A stretch of DNA of 64,000 nucleotides from Streptomyces sp. NBC_01198 (GTDB taxonomy: Bacteria; Actinomycetota; Actinomycetes; Streptomycetales; Streptomycetaceae), in assembly GCF_036010485.1 (NCBI RefSeq), contig NZ_CP108568.1:620001-684000 (forward strand), written 5' to 3'. Below, piece after piece: positions 9,665 through 19,900 of the stretch. Position numbers and translations under genes: made by a program. Under the pieces are notes generated by a model, which searched no databases, had not been told where the DNA came from, and saw only the letters and a program-made list of their open reading frames with translations. The stretch's first letter is position 1. Each line of letters opens with the position of its first letter.

Positions 9665-11203
9665 ATGCCGAACAACGACGCGCTGCCCGGCTCCCCCGAG
9701 TCGTACTGGATGAGCAGCACCGACTCCACGCGCTTCGCGCCGCTGGCCGACGACGTCACCGTGGACGTCGCGGTGGTCGGCGGCGGCATCGCGGGGTTGA
9801 GCGCGGCCTGGGAGCTGGCCGAGTCGGGGCACTCGGTCGCCGTCGTCGAGGCCGGCCGGATCGCCGCCGGGGTCAGCGGCCACACCACCGCGAAGCTGAC
9901 CGCCCAGCACGGCCTGGTCTACGAGCGGCTGCGCCGCACCCGCGGAAGCGAGGGGGCGCGGCTGTACGCGCGCTCGCAGCAGGACGCGGTCGAGCGGGTC
10001 GCCGAGCTGGCCGGGGCGCTGGCGATCGACTGCTCGCTGGAGCGGACGTCCGCCTACGCCTACACGCTGGACCGCGGCGCTCTCAAGCACCTCAGGGCGG
10101 AAGCGGACGCGGCACGCGAGGCGGGCCTGGCGGCGGACTGCGTCGAGCGGTGCGATCTGCCCTTCGAGGTCGCGGGAGCGGTGCGGATCGACGGCCAGGC
10201 GCAGTTCCATCCGCGCGCCTACCTGCTCGGGCTGGCCGCCGCCCTGACCGCCCGTGGCGGCGTCATCTACGAGCGGTCCAGGGTCACCGGGCTCACCGAG
10301 GGCGAGCCCTGCCGGGTGACCACCGAGTCCGGCGCCACCGTGACCGCCAGGGACGTCGTCGTGGCCACCGGCTTTCCCGTCTTCGACCGCGCCCTGCTCT
10401 TCGCCCGGCTCTCCCCGCGCCGGGAACTCGTGGTGGCCGCCCCGCTGGACGCCGCCGCGGCGCCGCAGGGGATGTACATCACCGAGGAAGAAGGCAAGCG
10501 CTCGGTGCGCACGGCGCCGCTCCCCGACGGACGGCGGCTGCTCATCGTCACCGGGGAGAGCTTCACCCCCGGCTCCGGCCACGTGGGGGAGCGCTTCCGG
10601 CGGCTGGACGCCTGGATGCACGAGCGGTTCCCGGTGGCGGAGACCGCCTACCGGTGGGCGGCGCAGGACAACGACCCCACGGACACCGTAGCGCTGGTCG
10701 GGCCGCTGCACCCCGGGGCGCGGCACACCTTCGTCGCCACCGGGTTCGGCGGCTGGGGCATGAGCGGCGGGGTGATGGCCGGGCGGCTGCTGTCCGCGCT
10801 GATCAACGGGGAGCGGCCGCCGTGGGCCGGACTCTACGACCCGCGGCGGATCGCACCGGTGCTCAAGGAGGCACCCGCGCTGCTGCGCCAGCAGGCGGAC
10901 GTGGCGATGCACTTCGTCGGGGACCGGCTCCGCCCCGCCCACGCCGACACCGTCGACGAGGTCGCGCCCGGCGAGGGCGCCGTCGTCCGGGTGCACGGCA
11001 GCCGGTGCGCCGTCTACCGCGATGACGACGGCGTCCTGCACGCGGTGTCGGCCCGGTGCTCCCACCTGGGCTGCCTGGTGGCCTTCAACGCCGCCGAGAC
11101 CACCTGGGAGTGCCCCTGCCACGGCTCGCGCTTCGACGTGGACGGCGCTGTCCTGCAAGGACCCGCCGTGCGGCCGCTCGAAGCCCGCAACCTGGATTCT
11201 TGA
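9665..11203 (+). CDS. FAD-dependent oxidoreductase fused to a Rieske [2Fe-2S] domain
   Basis: The 512-residue protein has two domains. Residues 1-400 form a DAO/GlcD-like FAD-binding oxidoreductase with VVGGGIAGLSAAWELAESG near residue 38 and a C-terminal FAD loop (VATGFGGWGMSGG). Residues 415-512 form a Rieske domain, with cluster ligands visible as C465-x-H467 and C483-x2-H486. Proteins of this layout are widespread in actinobacteria and usually of unproven function. The Rieske cluster would pass electrons to or from the flavin. ATG 9665 lies 105 bp after the previous gene, behind an AAAGGGAA-like site. The zinc dehydrogenase follows after 17 bp, so the two are probably co-transcribed. Confidence 0.85.
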   Translation: MPNNDALPGSPESYWMSSTDSTRFAPLADDVTVDVAVVGGGIAGLSAAWELAESGHSVAVVEAGRIAAGVSGHTTAKLTAQHGLVYERLRRTRGSEGARLYARSQQDAVERVAELAGALAIDCSLERTSAYAYTLDRGALKHLRAEADAAREAGLAADCVERCDLPFEVAGAVRIDGQAQFHPRAYLLGLAAALTARGGVIYERSRVTGLTEGEPCRVTTESGATVTARDVVVATGFPVFDRALLFARLSPRRELVVAAPLDAAAAPQGMYITEEEGKRSVRTAPLPDGRRLLIVTGESFTPGSGHVGERFRRLDAWMHERFPVAETAYRWAAQDNDPTDTVALVGPLHPGARHTFVATGFGGWGMSGGVMAGRLLSALINGERPPWAGLYDPRRIAPVLKEAPALLRQQADVAMHFVGDRLRPAHADTVDEVAPGEGAVVRVHGSRCAVYRDDDGVLHAVSARCSHLGCLVAFNAAETTWECPCHGSRFDVDGAVLQGPAVRPLEARNLDS

Positions 11204-11220
11204 TCGAGGAGCCACCGCCC

Positions 11221-12255
11221 ATGCGCGCCACCCTGCTGTACGCGGCGAAGGACGTACGCGTCGAGGACGTCGCAGAGCCCAGGATTCAGAACCCCACCGA
11301 CGCCGTCGTACGGATCGTGCTGTCCTGCGTCTGCGGCAGCGACCTGTGGCCCTACAAGTCGCAGCCGTACACCGACAACCCCCGCCACATGGGGCACGAA
11401 TTCATCGGCGTCGTCGAGGACGTCGGCTCCCAGGTGCGCAGCCTGCGGTCCGGGGACCTGGTCGTGGCCCCGTTCCGGTACAGCGACAACACCTGCGTGT
11501 ACTGCCGCGAGGGGCTGCAGACGTCGTGCGTGCGCGGCGGGGCGTGGGGGGTTGAGGGTGTCGACGGCGGCCAGGGACAGGTCGCGCGTACCCCGTACGC
11601 CGACGGCACCCTGGTCAAGCTGCCGGTGGGCGAGGACTCCGAGCTGCTGCCTGACCTGCTGAGCCTCTCCGACGTCCTGTGCACCGGCTACCACGCGGCC
11701 CGCACCGCCGGCGTCGCGCGCGGCGACACCGTCGTCGTCATCGGCGACGGCGCAGTGGGCCTGTCCTCGGTCATCGCCTCGCGGCTGCTGGGCGCCGAAC
11801 GGGTCATCCTGATGGGGCGCCACCCGACCCGCACCGACCTGGGCCGCGACTTCGGCGCCACCGACGTGGTCGCCGAGCGCGGCGACGAGGGCGTCGCACG
11901 GGTGCGCGAGCTGACCGGCGGCGAGGGCAGCCGCAGGGTGCTCGAATGCGTGGGCCTGAGGGACGCGACCGTGCAGGCCATCGGGGTGGTGCGGGACGGC
12001 GGCACGATCAGCCGGGTGGGCGCGCCCCAGTTCTCCGAGTTCCCCTTCGACTTCGGTGACTTCAGGCGCAACATCACCCTGACCGGCGGCATGGCCCCGG
12101 CGCGCGCCTACATCGAGGAGCTGCTGCCGCACGTCCTCGACGGCTCGATCCACCCCGGCCGGGTCTTCGACCGCACCCTCGGCCTGGAGGACGTCGCCGA
12201 GGGCTATCGCGCGATGGACGACCGTGAGGCGCTGAAGGTCCTCATCCGCCCCTGA
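11221..12255 (+). CDS. Zinc-dependent alcohol dehydrogenase (MDR family)
   Basis: The 344-residue medium-chain dehydrogenase has catalytic zinc ligands in CGSDLW and GHE (GHEFIGVVEDVG), and an NAD(P)-binding stretch VVVIGDGAVGLSSVIASRLLG. The structural-zinc loop reads DNTCVYCREGLQTSC. It has only three cysteines, and Asp stands where the first usually is, so structural zinc binding may be altered or absent. It begins 17 bp after the FAD-Rieske gene and may oxidise or reduce an intermediate in the same unknown pathway. The substrate cannot be predicted. It is convergent with the ECF operon, whose last gene ends 18 bp away. Confidence 0.88.
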   Translation: MRATLLYAAKDVRVEDVAEPRIQNPTDAVVRIVLSCVCGSDLWPYKSQPYTDNPRHMGHEFIGVVEDVGSQVRSLRSGDLVVAPFRYSDNTCVYCREGLQTSCVRGGAWGVEGVDGGQGQVARTPYADGTLVKLPVGEDSELLPDLLSLSDVLCTGYHAARTAGVARGDTVVVIGDGAVGLSSVIASRLLGAERVILMGRHPTRTDLGRDFGATDVVAERGDEGVARVRELTGGEGSRRVLECVGLRDATVQAIGVVRDGGTISRVGAPQFSEFPFDFGDFRRNITLTGGMAPARAYIEELLPHVLDGSIHPGRVFDRTLGLEDVAEGYRAMDDREALKVLIRP

Positions 12256-12273
12256 CGCTATGCGGCACGCGGG

Positions 12274-13134
12274 TCAGGGCGCCGTGTCCTCGGCGGCGGT
12301 CCCGGTCTCCGGCGGAGCCGGTGCGAAGCGGATCGGCGCCGTGAAGTTGGCGCGGCGGGCCGCGCGGCGGAAGGTGGTCAGCGCGGCGGGCCCGGCCACC
12401 ACGATGGCGACGAAGTTGGTGACCGCGCGGCCGGTGTCCCAGCCGAGCGAGGTGGCCGCGTCGAACGCCAGGTAGCGGTGCCACTGCTCAGTGAAGGGCA
12501 GGCCCGGCAGATACGCCAGGGAGCTGCCGGGGTCGGTGGAGAAGGGCCAGAAGGACAGGTTGAGCAGGAAGCCGAAGAGGTAGCCGGACGCCGAGCCGTA
12601 GAGCGCGAGCAGCAGGATCTCGGCCTTGCCGCGGGCGCGGGGCAGCAGCCCGCCGAGCATGCCGACGAAGGCGCAGCCGAACATCTGGTAGGGCATCCAG
12701 GGGCCCACGCCGCCGGTCAGCAGCGCGGAGGCGAACAACGAGGTGCAGCCGAGGGTGAAGCCGAAGCCGGGGCCGAAGACGCGCCCGGCGAGGACCAGGA
12801 CGAAGAAGACGGTCTCGATGCCGGCGGTGCCGGCGCCGAGCGGGCGGAGGGCGGCGTTGACGGCGGAGAGCACGCCGAGCATGGCCAGCGCCTTCGCGTC
12901 GATGCCGCCGTCGGCGATCTGGGCGAAGACGACCGCGAGGACCAGGACGAGCAGCACGCCGAAGATCAGCGGGGGCGCGTAGGAGCTGCCGAAGTGGCCG
13001 GGCGCGACGACGAACGGCCAGAAGAAGGCGACCAGGCCGATGAAGGCGGCGAGCGCGATGGTGACGGCGGCCGCCGCGTGCAGCCGGATCGCGGTGCCGC
13101 GCCGGGGCCGGCGTCCGGCCGCTGCCGCGCTCAT
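12274..13134 (-). CDS. ECF transporter S component, predicted cobalamin-specific
   Basis: The 286-residue membrane protein has about six hydrophobic segments and the look of an ECF substrate-capture subunit; an AGRVFGPGFGFTLGCTSLFASALLTGG stretch in two parts is typical of small-vitamin S components. It would bind the vitamin and topple in the membrane when docked to the T and ATPase subunits. Its ATG overlaps the ATPase stop by four bases (ATGA), so it is the last gene of a coupled operon. Cobalamin specificity is inferred from the riboswitch heading the operon (20768-20858) and from the transcobalamin-like extracellular proteins. S components of CbrT type are known B12 carriers. Without the context it could only be called an S component. 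Confidence 0.8.
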   Translation of the reverse strand: MSAAAAGRRPRRGTAIRLHAAAAVTIALAAFIGLVAFFWPFVVAPGHFGSSYAPPLIFGVLLVLVLAVVFAQIADGGIDAKALAMLGVLSAVNAALRPLGAGTAGIETVFFVLVLAGRVFGPGFGFTLGCTSLFASALLTGGVGPWMPYQMFGCAFVGMLGGLLPRARGKAEILLLALYGSASGYLFGFLLNLSFWPFSTDPGSSLAYLPGLPFTEQWHRYLAFDAATSLGWDTGRAVTNFVAIVVAGPAALTTFRRAARRANFTAPIRFAPAPPETGTAAEDTAP

Positions 13135-14813
13135 AGGCCGGCCCCCGTCCCGGTGGCGAGGGCGTCCGCGACCTGGTCGACGGTGAGGTAGGACAGCGGG
13201 GCGAGGATCTTGGCGGCCTGCGGGGCGAAGGCGGGTGAGGCGACGATGACGTCGGCGGTGGCGCCGTCGGCGACGATCTCGCCCTCGGCCATGACGGCCA
13301 CCCGGTCGGCCGCGGCGGCCACGAACTCCACGTCGTGGGTGGAGATCACCACGCTGCGCCCCTCGGCGGCCAGGGCGTCGACGATGCCGGTGAGGGCCTG
13401 CTTGGCCTGGTAGTCAAGGCCGCGGGTGGGCTCGTCGAGCAGCACGACGTCGGGGGCCGAGGCCAGCTGGATGGCCAGCACCAGGGAGAGCTTCTGGCCC
13501 TCCGACAGGTCGCGGGGGTGGCTGTCGTCGGGGATGCCGGGCGCGAGCCGGTCCAGGATGCCGCGCGCACCGTCCGGGGTGCGGCCGCCCGACTCGCGGT
13601 CGGCCTGCGCCAGTTCGGCGCCCACGGTCTCCAGGTAGAGCAGGTCGGTCGGGGTCTGCGGGACGAGGCCCACCCGGCGGGCCTCCGGCGCCGGTCTGGG
13701 GCGCCGCCCGCCGAAGCGGCGTGCCGCGGCGGGCGGTTCGGCGGCGCCGGCGCCGCCGCCGCCGCCGGCGAAGCGTACGGTCCCTGCCTGGCGCGGGCCG
13801 GCCCCGTGCAGGGCCCACAGCAGCGAGGACTTGCCCGAGCCGTTGCGGCCCATCAGCGCGGTGACCTCACCGGCCCGCAGGTCCAGGTCGACGTCCCGTA
13901 CGGCGACCACGTGGCCGTAGCGTACGACGATCCCGCGCGCGGCCAGCAGCGGTTCACCGCCGGGGGCGCCGCCGGAGCGGCGGGGGGCCGGCGCCGGTAG
14001 CGCTGCCAGCTGCTCCCGCAGCGGGACGGCCGCGCGGCGGGCGTCGCGTACCGACAGCGGCAGCGGGTCCCAGCCGGCCAGCCGGCCGAGGTCGACCACG
14101 GGCGGCGCGACGGTGGAGGTACGGAAGGCCTTCGCGGGCAGGTCCGCGGTGGCGGTGCCGTCGCCGGCGAGGTGGATGACCCGGTCGGCGTACTGCACGA
14201 CGCGCTCCAGGCGGTGTTCGGCGAGCACGACGGTGACGCCGAGGTCGTGCACCAGGCGGGTGACCGCGGCCAGCACCTCCTCCGCGGCGGTGGGGTCCAG
14301 CGCGGAGGTCGGCTCGTCCAGGACCAGGATCCGCGGGTGCGCGGTGAGGACGGAGCCGATGGCGGCGCGCTGCTGCTGGCCGCCGGACAGCTCGCTGAGC
14401 GCGCGGTGCCGCAGGTCGGCCAGGCCGAGCAGGTCGAGGGTCTCCTCGACGCGCTTGCGCATCACGTCCGCGGGGATCGCCAGCTGCTCCATGGCGTAGG
14501 CGAGTTCCTCCTCGACGGTGTCGGTGACGAAGCCGGCCAGCGGGTCCTGGCCGACGACGCCCACGACGTCGGCGAGCTCGCGCGGCGGGTGGTGGGCGGT
14601 GTCCCGGCCCTCGACGGTGACGCGGCCGGCCAGCGTGCCGCCGGTGAAGTGCGGCACCAGGCCGTTGATCGTGCCGAGCAGCGTGGACTTGCCGGCGCCG
14701 GTACGGCCGACGACCAGGCACAGCTCGCCTTCCTCCACGGTCAGGTCCACGTCCCGCAGCACGGGTCGGTCGGCCCCGTCGTAGATGACGCTGACCTGGT
14801 CGAATCGGATCAC
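13131..14813 (-). CDS. ECF transporter ATPase, two nucleotide-binding domains fused (EcfA-A')
   Basis: This 560-residue cytosolic ABC ATPase carries both domains in one chain. Domain 1 (residues 1-230) has Walker A GRTGAGKSTLL, signature LSGGQQQRAAIG and Walker B ILVLDEPTSALD. Domain 2 (265-560) has Walker A GRNGSGKSSLL, the variant signature LSEGQKLSLVLA and Walker B VVLLDEPTRGLD. A Pro/Gly/Ala-rich insertion sits after the second Walker A. GTG 14813 overlaps the T-component stop (GTGA), and its own stop overlaps the S-component start (ATGA). It powers vitamin uptake with the EcfT and S proteins. Confidence 0.92.
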   Translation of the reverse strand: MIRFDQVSVIYDGADRPVLRDVDLTVEEGELCLVVGRTGAGKSTLLGTINGLVPHFTGGTLAGRVTVEGRDTAHHPPRELADVVGVVGQDPLAGFVTDTVEEELAYAMEQLAIPADVMRKRVEETLDLLGLADLRHRALSELSGGQQQRAAIGSVLTAHPRILVLDEPTSALDPTAAEEVLAAVTRLVHDLGVTVVLAEHRLERVVQYADRVIHLAGDGTATADLPAKAFRTSTVAPPVVDLGRLAGWDPLPLSVRDARRAAVPLREQLAALPAPAPRRSGGAPGGEPLLAARGIVVRYGHVVAVRDVDLDLRAGEVTALMGRNGSGKSSLLWALHGAGPRQAGTVRFAGGGGGAGAAEPPAAARRFGGRRPRPAPEARRVGLVPQTPTDLLYLETVGAELAQADRESGGRTPDGARGILDRLAPGIPDDSHPRDLSEGQKLSLVLAIQLASAPDVVLLDEPTRGLDYQAKQALTGIVDALAAEGRSVVISTHDVEFVAAAADRVAVMAEGEIVADGATADVIVASPAFAPQAAKILAPLSYLTVDQVADALATGTGAGL

Positions 14814-16003
14814 AGCAGGGCCTCGCTGGGTGTGTCGGCGCCTTTGCGGGGCTGCCGGGCGGCCGCCGGCACGGCGGCCGGGGTGCGGGCGGGGGGCGGC
14901 GCGGCGAAGGCGGCGAGGCCGGCGAGCAGGATCGCGGCGGCGGGCAGCCAGGGCAGCGAGGGCCAGCGCAGCGGGTACAGGCCCGGGTTGAGGTCGGCGG
15001 CGCTGTAGCCGACGGTCAGGAAGAGCACGGCGGCGGTGGCGCAGCCGCACAGGGCGACCGCCCACTCCGGCGCGCGCCACGGGTCGGGGCGGTAGCTGGT
15101 GCGGCGGATCCGGCGGCCGCCCAGGGCGAGGCCGCCGCAGCACAGCAGCGATCCGCCGAGGAGCGCGGGCAGTCCCAGCGCGCGCGGGGTGCTCCCGTCG
15201 AGCAGGCCGTAGACACCGGCGCACAGGCCGAGCATGCCGGCCAGCATGAGGGCGGCGGTGGTACGGCGGGAGGCGCGGGTGGCGGTGCCCGCGCGGCCGT
15301 ATCCGCGGCTGTCCATCGCGGCGGCCAGGTGCAGGGAGCGTTCCAGGGCGTCTTCGAGGACGGGGATGAGGATGCTGCGCAGCGCGCGTACGCCCCTGGC
15401 CCGGTCGGCGCGGAGCCGGCGCGCGCGGGCGACCCGCTGGACACTCTCGACCAGCTGGGGGGCGACGCTCATGGACACCGTGACGGCGACGCCGAGTTCG
15501 TACAGCGCGCCGGGCAGCACCCGCAGCGCGCGCTTGGGGTTGGCCAGGGTGTTGGCGGCGCCGATGCAGCACAGCAGGCAGGCCAGCCGCAGCCCGTCGG
15601 TGGCGGCGGACAGCGTCGCCTCCAGCGAGACCGGGCCGCCGAGCTGGATGCCCGCGTACCAGTGGGGGGTCGGGATGCGCGGCGCCGAGAAGAGGATGTG
15701 GTCGGCCGGGGTGATGCCGGAGGCGAACACGCAGCGGAAGACGACCCGGATGGCCACGACGGTCAGCGCCAGCCACAGGTAGTACTTGAAGCCCCTGGCC
15801 CAGGGCGCGTCGCTGCGGCGCTCGTTGACCACGAAGCCGAGGACGGCGAGGACCAGCAGGAGCAGCAGCGGATTGGTGGTGCGGCTCACCGCGGTGGCCA
15901 GGCCGATGCCCCAGATCCACCAGGCCACCGGGTGCAGGGTGCGCGGCAGCCGCCGGCCGCCCGGCGCGGGCTCGCCGGACGGGGCGGTGGCGGCAGCCGT
16001 CAC
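14810..16003 (-). CDS. ECF transporter transmembrane T component
   Basis: The 397-residue membrane protein is of the EcfT/CbiQ type. It has N-terminal helices (LLLLLVLAVLGFVV), a long cytoplasmic coupling region and the A-R-G motifs that dock on the ATPases: ESVQRVARARRLR and AAAMDSRGYGR. Extra C-terminal hydrophobic segments (GLALGG, AVALCGCATAAVLFLTVG) make it longer than the usual approximately 260 residues. GTG 16003 overlaps the preceding gene's TGA (GTGA), and the stop overlaps the ATPase start. It forms the ECF module with the genes on either side. Confidence 0.9.
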   Translation of the reverse strand: MTAAATAPSGEPAPGGRRLPRTLHPVAWWIWGIGLATAVSRTTNPLLLLLVLAVLGFVVNERRSDAPWARGFKYYLWLALTVVAIRVVFRCVFASGITPADHILFSAPRIPTPHWYAGIQLGGPVSLEATLSAATDGLRLACLLCCIGAANTLANPKRALRVLPGALYELGVAVTVSMSVAPQLVESVQRVARARRLRADRARGVRALRSILIPVLEDALERSLHLAAAMDSRGYGRAGTATRASRRTTAALMLAGMLGLCAGVYGLLDGSTPRALGLPALLGGSLLCCGGLALGGRRIRRTSYRPDPWRAPEWAVALCGCATAAVLFLTVGYSAADLNPGLYPLRWPSLPWLPAAAILLAGLAAFAAPPPARTPAAVPAAARQPRKGADTPSEALL

Positions 16004-16971
16004 CTCGCGTTCCGCCGCTGCCGGACCCGCAGCACGACCAGGGCGGCGATCACGGCGAGCACCGCCGCGGTGATCGCGGCGGGAAGCACGGAACCCGTGG
16101 AGTGGCCGGCCTGCGCGGTCGGGGCGGCGTCCTGCATCTGCGGCACGCCGGGCGCCGAGGTGCCGGCCGGCGCGGTGGTCGTGGCCGCGGTGGCAGTCGC
16201 TGACGGGGACGCGGACGGGGACGCGGACGGCGTGGCTTCGGTCGTCGTCCCGGTCGCCTCGGGTGACGGCTTCCGCGCGGGGGGCACGGTGGCCGCGGGT
16301 CGCTTGGCCGTGGTGGCGGGGGGCTTCGGCCGGGCCGGCGGTGACGGCTTGCCGCCGCCTGGGGCGGTGGTGTGCGCCCGCACGGAGTCCGGGGAGAACG
16401 TCGGCCCGCCGTGCGTGCCGGCGATGTCGGTGGCGCCGAAGATCCACAGGTCCACGCTGCCGGGCTCGGGGTGGTAGCTCATCGCGCCAAGCAGGCTGTA
16501 GGTCCAGGTGTTCTTCCCCGGGCCGGCGTGCCAGTACGACCAGTACCTGGTGGCGGGCGGTGTCAGCACGCAGGCCTCGTCCTTGGCCGTCGGATACTGC
16601 TTGCCGCCCTGGTAACCGGCATAGCCGATACGGCAGATGAAGGCGGGGCCGTCGTGCTGGGTGCCGGTGGTGGCCCAACCGCCCTGGTTCAGCAGCGCGT
16701 AGCCGGTGGTCGGGGTGGTGCCGCAGGAGCGCAGCAGCGGGCCGCCCCAGCGGCTGAAGTCCACGGCCAGCACCACCCCCGTGGTTGTCGTGCACGCCGA
16801 CATCGGCTGCGCCGAGGCGGCGGCGGGGGCCGCTCCCACGGTCAGTCCCCCGCCCACCGGTGCGGCCAGCACGGCGAGTACGGCGACGGCTCGCACGAAC
16901 ACGGCCGCCGTGCGGCCGCCTCGCGCCCCGCGGGTGCGGCGGCGGAGGGCCGCGGACCGGACGCGTCTCAC
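16000..16971 (-). CDS. Membrane-anchored exported protein with transcobalamin-like beta-domain (SCO2322-like)
   Basis: The 323-residue protein starts at GTG 16971, overlapping the upstream stop (GTGA). It has a basic N-terminus and signal sequence (FVRAVAVLAVLAAP). A domain at residues about 58-200 has two or more cysteine pairs, and a closing YWSYWHAGPGKNTWTYS... VDLWIFG pattern resembling the DUF4430 / transcobalamin C-terminal beta-domain. A Pro/Thr/Ser/Ala linker follows, then one C-terminal helix (LPAAITAAVLAVIAALVVL) with a basic tail. It is therefore anchored in the membrane with the domain outside. The same domain opens the neighbouring 1227-aa protein. I infer a relay role, passing cobalamin to the ECF S component. 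The domain assignment is by eye. Confidence 0.75.
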   Translation of the reverse strand: MRRVRSAALRRRTRGARGGRTAAVFVRAVAVLAVLAAPVGGGLTVGAAPAAASAQPMSACTTTTGVVLAVDFSRWGGPLLRSCGTTPTTGYALLNQGGWATTGTQHDGPAFICRIGYAGYQGGKQYPTAKDEACVLTPPATRYWSYWHAGPGKNTWTYSLLGAMSYHPEPGSVDLWIFGATDIAGTHGGPTFSPDSVRAHTTAPGGGKPSPPARPKPPATTAKRPAATVPPARKPSPEATGTTTEATPSASPSASPSATATAATTTAPAGTSAPGVPQMQDAAPTAQAGHSTGSVLPAAITAAVLAVIAALVVLRVRQRRNAR

Positions 16972-19900
16972 TGGTGCCTCCCGATGCGGTGTGCGGCGCC
17001 GCGCCGCCGCACCGCGGTCAGCGTGCCGCCCGCGGCCACCAGCAGCGCGGCGGCGCCGGCCGCGGCCAGGACGTCGGTGCCGGTGGCGGCCAGCATGCCG
17101 CCGCCGTGCGCACCGTCGGCGCCGGCACCTCCGCCGGCGCCACCGCCCGCGCCACCGGAGGACGAACCGCTGTCGCCGGTGGGCGCGATGGGGGCCAGCG
17201 CGTGGATGAGGGTGGTCAACGGGGTGCCCGCCAGGGCCGGTACGGCCTGGGTGGAGGAGCGGGTGTCGGAGTCCCCGGCGGCCGCGGTGATACGGAAGCC
17301 GCCGTCCCCGTTCTGCGCGGACCGCAGGAAGTCCTGGCCGCTGCGGGCCTGTTGCGGGCGGATCTTGTCCGTCGCGAGCAGCGCCTGCACGGCCAGGGCG
17401 GTGGAGTTGCTGCTGACGCCGGCCGCGCCCTGGTAACCGCCGTTCTTCTGCTGGGCCTTGACCAGATAGCCGCGGGCCGCGGCGGCCTGGTCCGGGTGGC
17501 CGGGCAGCGCGGCGAGCGCCTGCAGGGCGTAGCCGGTGGTGTCCACGTCGGAGACGCAGTCCGCGCCGGGGGCGATCAGCGGCGAGGAGAAGCCGCCGTC
17601 GGCGCACTGGAGTTGCAGCAGCCGGTCGACCGTGGCGGCCGGCGGCTGCTGGCCGCCGCGGGTCAGGGCCAGGACGCCGAGCGCCTGCGAGACGGTCGAG
17701 TAGGCCTGGCCGAAGTCACCGGGCGCGGTGCAGGCGCCGTCGGTGGTCGCAGCCGTGCAGACGTGGCCGGTGAGGGTGGTCAGCAGGTCGAAGCCGCCGA
17801 AGTGCCGCGGGTCCTGGCCCATGACCTCGGCCAGCAGGGCGAGTTTGCCGGCGGCGCCGCTGTAGGGGCCGGGGAAGTCGGAGGTGCCCGCCGGGTCGGC
17901 GTAGTCGGCGACGTGACCCGCCAGGTAGCCGGTCACCTTCGTCAGGGCCTTGTCCTGCCCGCCGGTGCCGGCCAGCGCGAGCGCCAGGTCGGCGGTCAGT
18001 CCGTAGTCGGGGCCGTAGTCGCTGGCGAGGTGGTCAGCGCCGCCCAGCTGCTTCACCAGATACGCCGCTCCCGCCGCGGCGGCCTTCTGGTCGCCGAGGT
18101 CGCGCAGCAGCGTGCCGAAGGAGGCACCGGCGCTGCCGCCGACCGCCTGGGCGGAGGCGCGCACGTCGGAGCCGTGCTGGTCGGAGTCGGACGCGACCCG
18201 GAAGCCGCCGTCCGCGTTCTGCTCGCGGGCCAGGAAGGCGCGGGCCTCGGCGATCTGCGGGGCGTAGACCGCCCCCTCAAGGCTCAGGCCCTGCACGGCG
18301 AGGGCGGCGGAGTTGACCGAGTCGCCGGCCGCGCCGTGGAAGCCGCCGTCGGCCAGTTGCCGGCCGGCCATCCAGGCGGCGCCCTTGGCGACCGCGTCGG
18401 CCGCCGCCTGGCCGGGCACCAGGTCGAGGGCCATCATCGCCATCGCGGTGCTGTCCACGTCCTGGTCACCGGTGGCCGGGATCAGGCTGGGCCAGGAGCC
18501 GCCAGGGGCCTGGAGGCTCTCCAGATAGGCCACCGGACCGGCCGCCGCGGCCGTCCCGCCCGCCCGCAGCTGGGCGATGACGCCCAGGGACTGGGAGAAG
18601 ACCGAGGTGGCGTAGGCGTAGTCGCCCTTGGCCGAGCAGCCCGCCGAGGCGTCGGCCGCGGCGCAGACGGTGCTATCGAGCGCGGCGATCAGGTCGTGGC
18701 CGCCGTAGGAGCGGGGGTCGCCGCCGGTGACCTCCGCGGCCAGGGCCTCCTTGGCGAGCGAGCCGCCCTGGGCGTAGGGGGTGCCGATCAGCGTCCACGC
18801 GTCGATCGTGCGGCCGCTGCCGTCCTTGCCGTGCTGGAGGAAGTCGGTGACGCCGGTCAGGGTGTCGTCGGCGCCGCCGGTGGCCGCCAGTGCGAGGACG
18901 CCGTCGACGGTCAGGCCGAAGTCGGCGAAGCCGGTGTTCTGGCCCGCGCTGGACTCGTAGTAGTGGCCGTCCACCAGGTTGCCCCGGTTGATCAGATACG
19001 AGACCGCCTTGGCCAGGTCGGGAGCCGTGGCGGCCGGTGTCGTGGGGCCGCCGGCCGGGGTGGTCGACGCGGTGGTGGGCGGGGTGGTCGGCGGCGCCGT
19101 CGTCGGCGGGGTGGTGGGCGGCGGCACGGTGTGGGTGAGGCTGCCCAGGTCGCTGCCGGTGACGGCGAGGAGGGCGGTGGCCGAGGCGTGGAGGTCCGGG
19201 TCGGTGCCGCCCGAGGCGTCGGGCGCGAACCCGCCGGCACCGGTCTGCCGCGCGGCCACCCAGCTGCGGGCGCCGGCGGCCTCGTCGGACCGGCCGAGCA
19301 TCTTCAGGGCCTGCGCTGCGGCCGAGGTGGTACCGGTGTCAGCGGAGCCCGCGCCCTCGTAGGGGAGGTAACCGCCGTCCGCGGACTGCTGCTTGAGCAG
19401 ATACGCCTGCGCCTTGTCCAGCGCGTCGCCGGTGCCGGTCAGCTGCTTCAGGGCGACGACGGCGTCGGCCGTCGTGCCGGGGTCGGAGGCGCACTGCTCG
19501 CCGGGCGAGAGCATCGAACCGGAGAAGCCGCCGTCGGAACACTGCATACCGGTGAGCCGGCCGACAGCGGCGGCGGGGGGCGTGACCCCGCCGCGGGCCA
19601 GGGCGAGCAGTGCCCGCGCCTGGGTGCCGGGCGAGAAGGCGCCGTAGAAGTCGCCGGCGGCGGTGCAGTTGCCGACGCTCCCGGCGGCCGTGCAGACGTG
19701 GTCGCTGAGATCGGCCAGCAGGTCGTGGCCGCCGACGCCGGTGGGGTCACCGCCGAGGACCTCGGTGAGCAGCGCGAGATTCGCCGCCGCGGCCGGGCTC
19801 GGCACGCTCACCGTGGCGTCGGGGAGCAGGTAGTCGTCCGCGTGCGCGGTCAGGAAGCTGTCGATCGCCCGGATCGTGGTGTCCGGGCCGCCGGCCGCTG

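Noticed and set aside
16140..16340. Low-complexity Thr/Pro/Ser/Ala coding stretch as a DNA repeat element
   Set aside because: It is the linker between ectodomain and membrane helix of the exported protein; no regular DNA period was found.
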